Below are positions 6,599-12,255 of a stretch of 12,255 nt of DNA, piece after piece. The notes under the pieces are model-generated. The model had not been told where the DNA came from, searched no databases, and saw only the letters and a list, made by a program, of their open reading frames with translations. Each line of letters begins with the position of its first letter. Within the stretch, counting starts at the first letter, position 1. The stretch covers positions 1-12,255 of the forward strand of contig CADCOF010000260.1 in assembly GCA_902802975.1 (NCBI GenBank), read 5' to 3'. The stretch comes from an uncultured Ruminococcus sp. Its GTDB lineage: Bacteria > Bacillota > Clostridia > Oscillospirales > Acutalibacteraceae. Both the position numbers and the translations under genes were made by a program.

Positions 6599-6627
6599 TT
6601 GAAATGTTTGCGAAAATTAAGTATAAT
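6599..6627 (+). promoter_or_regulatory. Promoter of the ABC transporter operon
   Basis: TTGAAA (6599-6604), a 17-nt spacer, and a perfect TATAAT (6622-6627) form a good sigma-A promoter. The leader to the TTG start at 6707 is about 75 nt. The divergent intergenic region (6401-6706) holds this promoter, the minus-strand promoter and the palindrome at 6433-6447, and is otherwise AT-rich without visible features. Confidence 0.7.
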
Positions 6628-6706
6628 CTATAGTGTACGTAATGATAAAATTTTGATGAAAATGCAAGTTACACGACTATAAAGAGAAGAAAAGGAGAGT
6701 TCCGAA

Positions 6707-7618
6707 TTGGCTATCATCACCCTGGTTAAAGTTTCCAAGTACTATACCAAGCGACCGGCACTCGGTGACACTTCGTTCGCAGTTAATGAGGGCGACTTTT
6801 TTGGAATAGCTGGACCGAAAAAAAGCGGTAAAAGTACGATAATAAACCTTTGTATGGATTTTATACGCCCTACATCGGGAAACATTACCGTAATGGGTCA
6901 AAAATCATGGAAGCTTTCAACAGAAAAGAAAAAATTGATCGGCTTTATGCCGTCAAATCCAACTTATTGTGAAACAATGAAGGCTATCGATGTTATTCGC
7001 ACAGCCGCTAAAATCAAAGGCGTTACCGATAACGAACAGGTTATGCGCCTGTGTAAGCATTTCAATGTTGACCGGAACAAGCGCGTGGGCAGTCTTCCGC
7101 TGTCGTGCAGGAAAAAAATAGCTATTGTTATTGCGCTCATGGGTAATCCAAAGCTTGTTATCATGGATAACTGTTTTGTCGCACTCGACAAAGACACCAA
7201 AAACAAGCTCGCGCATTATCTGCTCGATCTCAACAACAAAGAGGGCGTTACTGTTGTTATCAGCGACCGAAATATTGACCTTCTGCAGCAGATCTGCACG
7301 CGCATTGCGATTATGAGAAAAGGATCGCTGCTCGAAATATCCGAAAAAGAAGTTCTGCTTAAGAGTGACACCCGCCGTATCAGTATAAAGACCTCAGATG
7401 ATCTCTCTGCGCTTTACAACTTGTTTAGAATTACGGAAGTAGACAAAGACGACAACGGCTATATTTCGTTCCTCTACAAAAAAGATATCAACAGCCTTAT
7501 CGGTGCGCTTGCCACATATAACCTTGACGATCTGCAGATTACTTTGCCGTCACTGGGCGACGCGCTTGTGCGTTTCTATGAACGGCAGCTTGAACAAGAA
7601 AACGGAGGTGAAAACTAA
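6707..7618 (+). CDS. ABC-2-type transporter ATP-binding protein, degenerate motifs
   Basis: A 303-residue ABC ATPase of the type paired with ABC-2 permeases. The P-loop is kept: GPKKSGKST at 36-44 fits GxxxxGKST. Other motifs depart from the family. The Q-loop position reads FMPSNP (80-85) with Ser83 for Gln. The signature region reads SLPLSCRKK (129-137) where LSGGQ or YSxGM is expected. Walker B LVIMD (150-154) is followed by Asn155 where catalytic Glu is normal. The switch His is replaced by Arg188 in VVISDRN (183-189). ATP binding therefore looks possible but hydrolysis doubtful. Residues after about 220 form a C-terminal extension common in this group. Translation starts at TTG 6707, with AAGGAG 9 nt upstream. 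The stop overlaps the permease start by one base (TAATG). The frame is open throughout, so the changes are not sequencing frameshifts. Confidence 0.88.
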   Translation: MAIITLVKVSKYYTKRPALGDTSFAVNEGDFFGIAGPKKSGKSTIINLCMDFIRPTSGNITVMGQKSWKLSTEKKKLIGFMPSNPTYCETMKAIDVIRTAAKIKGVTDNEQVMRLCKHFNVDRNKRVGSLPLSCRKKIAIVIALMGNPKLVIMDNCFVALDKDTKNKLAHYLLDLNNKEGVTVVISDRNIDLLQQICTRIAIMRKGSLLEISEKEVLLKSDTRRISIKTSDDLSALYNLFRITEVDKDDNGYISFLYKKDINSLIGALATYNLDDLQITLPSLGDALVRFYERQLEQENGGEN

Positions 7619-8445
7619 TGAACGAGTATTTTTCTTTTCCTCTGCTCGGGTACAAGCTCAAGAGCCGTACAAAAAATTTCTTGGTATGGTCTACGATATC
7701 TCTGTGCCTTTTCATTCTAATAGTCGTTATGTTTTCTAATCTGTTGAGTGCAGGTTTGCCGGAATTCATAAGCGATATGGCGTCGTCGTTTCCAGGTGCT
7801 GTCACGGGAAGTGCAGAACAACAGGAAACAATGGATTTCAGGGATTTCGGTGTAAATTTTGGCGTGTGTATGCAGATTATGCTGGTTGTCGGGTGCGTTT
7901 ACGCAAGCTATCTGGGTGCGTCTGCCAACACAAACGGAAGAGGCGACAGCGATGTATGTTTCGTGTACTCTCTGCCCGTTTCAAGAATATGCGCGGTGCT
8001 GACAAGCTTTGCAGCGCAGCTTATCACTCTGTTTTTGCATAATATTGTGGTGTTTCTTGTATCGACAGCTGTTTTATTTTCGAATAATAAAATGACGTAT
8101 CTGAGTAAAGTACTGCTTGCAGTCGGTGCATTTTTTCTGATTGAGATAATATATCTTGCAGTGTCGTTTTTGCTTGCGACTTTTATGAACAGCGGCTCAC
8201 AGGCATCGTCGATATCCGCAGTTGTTGTTACGATAACAATACTCTTCGGCGTATTGGGGTCAATGGCAAAAACTCTCGCAATACTCAAAATTTTCTCGCC
8301 GTATTCATATATCAGCGTTTTCGGGATTATTACGGGTGAGAGTCGTCTGTATGTTGTCGGAATAGCCGCAGGACTCCTGATGACAGTTATAAGTCTCGTG
8401 CTGAGCTGCTCAAGATACAATCAGATTGATTTGATATTGGATTAA
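7618..8445 (+). CDS. ABC-2-type transporter permease
   Basis: A 275-residue membrane protein with about six helices, roughly at 22-44, 80-102, 125-152, 163-190, 197-216 and 244-264. The stretch GRGDSDVCFVYSLPVSR (107-123), between helices two and three, fits the ABC-2 permease hallmark, where a short helix ends in LPVSR. It is coupled to the ATPase gene by a one-base overlap with GGAGGTG 7 nt before ATG, so the two products are made together. They would form a dimer-of-pairs exporter in the cell membrane. The substrate cannot be read from sequence; relatives export antibiotics, peptides, lipids or other amphiphiles. It ends before a strong terminator, so the operon has two genes. Confidence 0.82.
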   Translation: MNEYFSFPLLGYKLKSRTKNFLVWSTISLCLFILIVVMFSNLLSAGLPEFISDMASSFPGAVTGSAEQQETMDFRDFGVNFGVCMQIMLVVGCVYASYLGASANTNGRGDSDVCFVYSLPVSRICAVLTSFAAQLITLFLHNIVVFLVSTAVLFSNNKMTYLSKVLLAVGAFFLIEIIYLAVSFLLATFMNSGSQASSISAVVVTITILFGVLGSMAKTLAILKIFSPYSYISVFGIITGESRLYVVGIAAGLLMTVISLVLSCSRYNQIDLILD

Positions 8446-8461
8446 TATTTTAGCTATTTCA

Positions 8462-8497
8462 GCCTCTCTCGGTTTTGCCGTGGGAGGCATTCTTTTT
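8462..8497 (+). terminator. Intrinsic terminator of the ABC operon
   Basis: GCCTCTC pairs with the GTGGGAGGC side (8462-8468 with 8482-8488, including one G-T pair). After one mismatch, CGG/CCG (8470-8472 with 8478-8480) closes a TTTTG loop. The stem is followed by ATTCTTTTT (8489-8497). It separates the ABC operon from the heat-shock operon. Confidence 0.85.
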
Positions 8498-8550
8498 GCT
8501 CGTAGTTTGTGCGTACATAAAATTTTTAAAAATTTTAGTGCATAAAAGTA

Positions 8551-8578
8551 TTGACAAATCGTAGAATAAATGTATAAT
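8551..8578 (+). promoter_or_regulatory. Sigma-A promoter of hrcA-grpE-dnaK
   Basis: Perfect TTGACA (8551-8556) and perfect TATAAT (8573-8578) with a 16-nt spacer. The start point should fall near 8585, immediately before the CIRCE operator. Confidence 0.88.
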
Positions 8579-8588
8579 TAAAAGTAGA

Positions 8589-8615
8589 TTAGCACTCAAT
8601 CACTAAGAGTGCTAA
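8589..8615 (+). promoter_or_regulatory. CIRCE operator (HrcA binding site)
   Basis: TTAGCACTC, nine bases, GAGTGCTAA: an exact match to the CIRCE consensus. It sits just after the promoter -10, at the beginning of the transcript and before hrcA. HrcA bound here blocks transcription and is released under heat or protein-folding stress. No second CIRCE occurs before grpE or dnaK in this window. Confidence 0.98.
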
Positions 8616-8635
8616 TTCAAAAAAGAGGTGAGCAT

Positions 8636-9664
8636 ATGCAGACGAAGGAGCGTACAATAAAAATCCTCAAAACGATTGTGGAGGAGTATATCAGCAGCGG
8701 GGAACCCGTAGGATCAAAGCTTGTGTGCAGCGCGCTTGATATAGACGTATCGCCTGCAACAGTCCGGAACGAAATGGTAAAGCTCACCGATATGGGGCTT
8801 TTGACTCAGCTGCATACTTCCGCGGGCAGACAGCCGTCCGAGGCGGGGTTCAGGCTCTATGTACATTCTTTGATGTCGTCGAAAACGCTGTCGTCTTCCG
8901 ATAAAGCAATAATTTCCGAAAGACTAAATAAATGCAGCGACCCCGATAAGCTTATCACTTCGGCAGCAGAAACAGCAGCGAATATGCTGAATTCGCTTGC
9001 TGTCGTGACAACTCCGTTTTCGGAGAACGAGCGTATACATCGTCTGAAATTTGTTCAGATAGGCCGCCAGACCTGCATGATTGTCTTGATTACCACAAAA
9101 GGACTTGTCAAAACAAAGCTGTTCAAATGCGACTACGTAATAACTCACGATATCGTGAATATATATGAAACAATGTTCAATCGCGATATGGTCGGATTGC
9201 CTGTGCGCAGCGTTACTCCCGCATATGTCCAGACTCAGGCTGTTAAGCTTGGTGAAGTTGCGCTGCTTGTTCCGTCGGTTCTTGCCGCTATTATGGATGC
9301 CTGCAGAGATGTGGGTGAATTTGACATCGCGGTTTCGGGCAGAGAAAGACTTCTCCACTCAAGCGAAAATGATATTAATGAGCTGAGATTGCTGCTGAAA
9401 TTTCTCCATTCGGATGACTCGCTCAAGTCGCTTATTATGAAACTTCGCAGCGGCAGCAAATTTTTGATTGGTTCGGAGCTTGGAGGAGAACCGCTTTCAC
9501 AGTTTAGTTTTGCGGCGTCACCATATATGCTCGAAGGCACCAGCGGAGGATTTGTTACGGTGCTTCTTCCAATCAGGTATGATTACGCCTACGCGGAGGC
9601 GGTGCTTGATTATATTTCCGAGGTCACCGGACGTTTGCTGAAAGAAATGCTTATGATTGAGTAG
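8636..9664 (+). CDS. hrcA: Heat-inducible transcription repressor HrcA
   Basis: A 342-residue HrcA, the usual length. The N-terminal winged helix carries the family core: SGEPVGSKLV at 21-30, SPATVRNEMVKL at 39-50 and LHTSAGRQPSEAGFRLYV at 59-76. The remainder is the GAF-like and dimerisation region. It represses its own operon by binding CIRCE; in known systems GroEL keeps it active. A GTG at 8609 is in frame but lies within CIRCE. ATG 8636 has AGAGGTG 5 nt upstream and gives the family's normal N-terminus, so I start there. It is the first gene of the class I heat-shock operon, 41 bp before grpE. Confidence 0.97.
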   Translation: MQTKERTIKILKTIVEEYISSGEPVGSKLVCSALDIDVSPATVRNEMVKLTDMGLLTQLHTSAGRQPSEAGFRLYVHSLMSSKTLSSSDKAIISERLNKCSDPDKLITSAAETAANMLNSLAVVTTPFSENERIHRLKFVQIGRQTCMIVLITTKGLVKTKLFKCDYVITHDIVNIYETMFNRDMVGLPVRSVTPAYVQTQAVKLGEVALLVPSVLAAIMDACRDVGEFDIAVSGRERLLHSSENDINELRLLLKFLHSDDSLKSLIMKLRSGSKFLIGSELGGEPLSQFSFAASPYMLEGTSGGFVTVLLPIRYDYAYAEAVLDYISEVTGRLLKEMLMIE

Positions 9665-9705
9665 TTCACTACATCTTTGGTAAAAAACGAAAGGACATGA
9701 AATAG

Positions 9706-10296
9706 ATGAATAAAGAACAGGAAAAAGCGCAGGAACAAGAAAAAGAACAAGAAAAAGAGCAAGAAAAAAAGCAAGAAAAAAAGCAAGAAAATGAAACAGC
9801 TGACGCTGCGCAAGAGAAAACAGACGCGCCCGATACCAAAAATGATAATCAGAACGGCGAGATCGAGTCGCTGAAAAAAGCCCTTGCAGAGGAAAAAGAA
9901 AAGCTTCTGCGCACTGCCGCCGAGTATGCAAATTACCGTACAAGAACGGAGCGCGAAAAGGCTGCCGTGTATGCAAATGCGGTTTCCGATACAATCAGTG
10001 AAATATTGCCGATAGCAGACAATATAGACAGGGCGATTGAAGCGTCCGGGAATGCGCCGGAGGAATTTCGCAAAGGACTTGAAATGATATCGAATCAGAT
10101 CGCAAAGAGTCTCGAAAAACTGAATATCACAGTGTTTGGCGAGGTGGGCGACCGGTTCGACCCGGAATTCCACAACGCAATATCGAGCATTGACAGCGAC
10201 GAACTGGACAGCGATACAATCGCCGTTGTGTATCAGAAAGGCTACAAGATAGGCGATAAGATCATTCGTCACGCAATGGTTCAGACTGTTAATTGA
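9706..10296 (+). CDS. grpE: Nucleotide exchange factor GrpE
   Basis: A 196-residue GrpE, which releases ADP from DnaK. After a variable N-terminus the family pattern is clear: the long dimerisation helix (52-95) containing AAEYANYRTRTEREKA (71-86), then FDPEFHNA at 151-158. The C-terminal signature VYQKGYKIGDKIIRHAMVQT is at 175-194. The first 29 residues are low-complexity Gln/Glu/Lys repeats, unusually regular for GrpE and probably a disordered or helical extension. The ribosome site AAGGA is 10 nt before ATG 9706. A two-codon ORF (ATG AAA TAG, 9697-9705) directly abuts the start but is probably chance. It lies between hrcA and dnaK, as is normal in Firmicutes. Confidence 0.97.
   Translation: MNKEQEKAQEQEKEQEKEQEKKQEKKQENETADAAQEKTDAPDTKNDNQNGEIESLKKALAEEKEKLLRTAAEYANYRTRTEREKAAVYANAVSDTISEILPIADNIDRAIEASGNAPEEFRKGLEMISNQIAKSLEKLNITVFGEVGDRFDPEFHNAISSIDSDELDSDTIAVVYQKGYKIGDKIIRHAMVQTVN
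9715..9789 (+). repeat. Low-complexity EQEK-type repeat inside grpE
   Basis: An imperfect short repeat of the GAACAAGAAAAA kind encodes EQEK, QEKE and KKQE units (residues 4-28 of GrpE). It is purine-rich and in frame, and could change length by replication slippage in 3-base steps. Confidence 0.8.
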
Positions 10297-10302
10297 CGAA
10301 AA

Positions 10303-10326
10303 TTAATAAATAAAGCTTATTATTAA
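10303..10326 (+). other. AT-rich dyad between grpE and dnaK
   Basis: The 24 bases are a near-palindrome (TTAATAA...TTATTAA around AAGCTT) with a one-base bulge. No T-run follows, so it is not a terminator. It could be an RNA processing or stability hairpin ahead of dnaK, but weak AT pairing makes that uncertain. Confidence 0.35.
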
Positions 10327-10382
10327 CTGCATTAAACAGTGATAATATATAAATATTAAAAAACAAAAAAGGAGCAATTATT

Positions 10383-12227
10383 ATGTCAAAAGTTATAGGA
10401 ATAGATCTTGGTACAACCAACTCATGTGTAGCAGTAATCGAGGGTGGCGAGCCGGTAGTTATCGCAAATGCTGAAGGCTCAAGAACAACACCGTCCGTTG
10501 TAGGTTTTTCGAAGACAGGCGAGCGTCTTGTAGGTCAGATTGCCAAGCGTCAGGCAGTGTCCAACCCGAAGAAAACGGTAAGCTCGATCAAGAGAGAAAT
10601 GGGCACGAACTATAAAGTTAATATCGATGACAAGACATACACACCGGAGCAGATTTCTGCTATGATTCTTCAGAAGCTGAAGACAGACGCAGAAGCATAT
10701 CTCGGCGAGAAGGTCACACAGGCTGTTATTACCGTTCCTGCATACTTTACGGACGCACAGCGTCAGGCAACAAAGAACGCAGGTCAGATCGCAGGTCTCG
10801 ACGTAAAGAGAATCATCAACGAGCCTACGGCAGCGGCTTTGTCTTACGGTATCGATAAGGGCAACGAGCAGAAAGTAATGGTATACGACCTCGGCGGCGG
10901 TACTTTTGATGTATCTATCATCGAGATGGGCGACGGCACTCAGGAAGTAGTTGCAACGGCAGGTAACAACCGTCTCGGCGGCGATGACTTCGACCAGAGA
11001 ATCATGGATTGGATGATCGAGGAGTTCAAGAAGGAAAACGGCGTTGCTATCGGCAATGACGCAACTACAAAGCAGCGCATTAAGGACGCAGCAGAAAAGG
11101 CAAAGATCGACCTTTCGGGCGTTCAGAGCACATCCATCAATATCCCGTTCATCTGGCAGGACGAGAACGGTCCCATGCACCTTGACCTCACACTCACAAG
11201 AGCAAAGTTTGACGAGCTGACAGCTGATCTTGTTGAAAAGACAATGGGTCCTGTAAAGCAGGCACTTTCTGACTCCGGATTCTCCATCAGCGAGATTGAC
11301 AAGGTTCTTATGGTAGGCGGTTCTTCAAGAATACCGGCTGTTATTAACGCTGTAAAGAACTTTATCGGCAAAGAGCCGTTCAAGGGCATTAACCCTGATG
11401 AGTGCGTTGCTATTGGCGCGGCTATTCAGGCAGGCGTACTCGGTGGCGAAGTTGAGGGTCTTCTCCTTCTCGATGTTACACCGCTTTCACTCGGCGTAGA
11501 GACAATGGGCGGCATCATGACAAAGATTATCGAGAGAAACACAACTATCCCGACAAAGAAGAGCCAAATCTTCTCCACAGCAGCAGACAATCAGCCTTCC
11601 GTTGAGATCAACGTACTCCAGGGCGAGCGTGAGTTTGCAAGAGACAACAAGAAGCTCGGCGACTTCATTCTTTCGGGTATCCCGGCAGCACCCAGAGGCA
11701 TTCCGCAGATTGAGGTAACATTCGACATTGACTCCAACGGTATTGTTAACGTATCTGCAAAAGACCTCGGTACAGGCAAGGAGCAGAAAGTAACGATTAA
11801 GTCCGACACAAACATGAGCAAAGAGGACATTGCGAAGGCTGTTGCAGAGGCAGAGAAGTATGCAGCAGAGGACAAGAAGCGCAAAGAGGTAGTTGACGAG
11901 AAGAACGCAGCAGAGAGCCTTGCATACTCCGCGGAGAAGCTTGTTAAGGAGAACGGAGACAAGATTGACGCATCTGACAAGAGCGAAGTAGAGGCAAAGG
12001 CAGCAGCACTCAGAGACGCACTCAAGAAGGACGATCTTGACAGCATCAAGTCGGCTAAGGACGCACTTGAGAAGTGTGTTCAGGGCGTATCGACAAAGCT
12101 GTATCAGGCAGCAGGCGCACAGCAGGCACAGACTGCACAGCCGACAGATATGCCGACAGATGACGGCAGCGCAGACTCAGGCAGCGACGGCAACGTATAC
12201 GACGCCGACTTCAAAGACGTAGACTAA
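10383..12227 (+). CDS. dnaK: Chaperone DnaK (Hsp70)
   Basis: A full-length 614-residue Hsp70. The ATPase domain has IDLGTTNS (7-14), [12 protein letters not shown] (145-156), [12 protein letters not shown] (167-178) and [11 protein letters not shown] (308-318). The interdomain linker [10 protein letters not shown] is at 361-370, followed by the substrate-binding domain, the helical lid (about 480-575) and a disordered tail rich in Gln, Ala and Asp ending DADFKDVD. The segment after residue 78 lacks the roughly 24-residue loop of E. coli DnaK, the Gram-positive form. It folds and protects proteins with GrpE and DnaJ. ATG 10383 has AAGGAG 8 nt before it. The gap after grpE is 86 bp with no CIRCE, so it shares the hrcA promoter. 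Codon choice looks strongly biased (AAG, CTC/CTT, GGC), fitting high expression. Confidence 0.99.
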   Translation: MSKVIGIDLGTTNSCVAVIEGGEPVVIANAEGSRTTPSVVGFSKTGERLVGQIAKRQAVSNPKKTVSSIKREMGTNYKVNIDDKTYTPEQISAMILQKLKTDAEAYLGEKVTQAVITVPAYFTDAQRQATKNAGQIAGLDVKRIINEPTAAALSYGIDKGNEQKVMVYDLGGGTFDVSIIEMGDGTQEVVATAGNNRLGGDDFDQRIMDWMIEEFKKENGVAIGNDATTKQRIKDAAEKAKIDLSGVQSTSINIPFIWQDENGPMHLDLTLTRAKFDELTADLVEKTMGPVKQALSDSGFSISEIDKVLMVGGSSRIPAVINAVKNFIGKEPFKGINPDECVAIGAAIQAGVLGGEVEGLLLLDVTPLSLGVETMGGIMTKIIERNTTIPTKKSQIFSTAADNQPSVEINVLQGEREFARDNKKLGDFILSGIPAAPRGIPQIEVTFDIDSNGIVNVSAKDLGTGKEQKVTIKSDTNMSKEDIAKAVAEAEKYAAEDKKRKEVVDEKNAAESLAYSAEKLVKENGDKIDASDKSEVEAKAAALRDALKKDDLDSIKSAKDALEKCVQGVSTKLYQAAGAQQAQTAQPTDMPTDDGSADSGSDGNVYDADFKDVD

Positions 12228-12243
12228 GCGGGCATGCGCCCGC
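12228..12243 (+). other. GC-rich hairpin directly after dnaK
   Basis: GCGGGC (12228-12233) pairs with GCCCGC (12238-12243) around ATGC, starting at the base after the dnaK stop. No T-run follows before the window ends, so it is more likely a transcript-stability or attenuating hairpin than a complete terminator. Confidence 0.5.
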
Positions 12244-12255
12244 GGGCAAGTTCCG

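Noticed and set aside
9697..9705. Two-codon upstream ORF (ATG AAA TAG) abutting the grpE start
   Set aside because: The ribosome site is only 1 nt from this ATG, too close for initiation, while its distance to the grpE ATG is workable.
9610..10272. Minus-strand open frame opposite grpE with a Phe/Leu-rich stretch
   Set aside because: The hydrophobic run is only the complement of the GrpE Glu/Lys/Gln repeat; it is not a membrane protein.
10318..10346. A separate promoter for dnaK (GATAAT at 10341-10346)
   Set aside because: The -35 position has no good match, and AT-rich DNA gives such -10 look-alikes often. There is also no CIRCE here.
10479..11180. Long minus-strand open frame opposite dnaK (233 codons)
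   Set aside because: A shadow of the strongly biased dnaK codons; Cys- and Leu-rich composition without motifs or ribosome site.

Overview
The window looks like chromosome of a low-GC Gram-positive anaerobe of the Clostridia, probably a Ruminococcus/Oscillospiraceae-type gut bacterium. The evidence is strong AGGAGG-type ribosome sites, a CIRCE-controlled hrcA-grpE-dnaK operon, a DnaK lacking the extra ATPase-domain loop seen in E. coli, and an IS1634-like transposase remnant of a type common in that group. The genus is inference only.

Left end (1-524): a decayed transposase gene with a large internal deletion and frame change. It is interrupted by a 112-bp miniature inverted-repeat element (MITE). 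A second MITE copy, about 96% identical, lies at 1682-1793. Both copies are bounded by 10-bp target duplications that can be read directly.

Minus-strand module (5038 down to 525): four genes read right to left. They are a citrate-lyase-beta/HpcH-like TIM-barrel lyase, a phosphoribosyltransferase with a TRSP-type C-terminal domain, a StiP-family phosphoribosyltransferase-like protein with a C-terminal PELOTA RNA-binding domain, and an ATP-grasp ligase. This set is the core of the biosynthetic module known from tellurite-resistance (Ter) neighbourhoods and proposed to make a nucleoside-like metabolite. No TerD-type or HAD gene is visible here. The first three genes are tightly packed; the ATP-grasp gene is separated by about 300 bp holding MITE copy 2 and a 7-bp tandem repeat. 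A promoter overlapped by a long dyad precedes the first gene.

Middle: a terminator, then an unrecognised eight-helix membrane protein with a long acidic cytoplasmic tail (6400 down to 5273). It is divergent from a two-gene ABC-2-type transporter operon (6707-8445). The ATPase of this transporter keeps its P-loop but has lost the usual residues of the Q-loop, signature, catalytic glutamate and switch histidine. The operon ends in a strong intrinsic terminator.

Right part (8551-12255): the class I heat-shock operon, with promoter, perfect CIRCE, hrcA, grpE and dnaK. The window ends 28 bp past dnaK, so dnaJ, if present, is outside. HrcA represses its own operon at CIRCE; GrpE is the nucleotide exchange factor for DnaK.

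The most unusual items are the degenerate ABC ATPase, the Ter-type biosynthetic cassette without Ter genes, the paired MITEs (one of them inside that operon), and the dyad over the cassette promoter.
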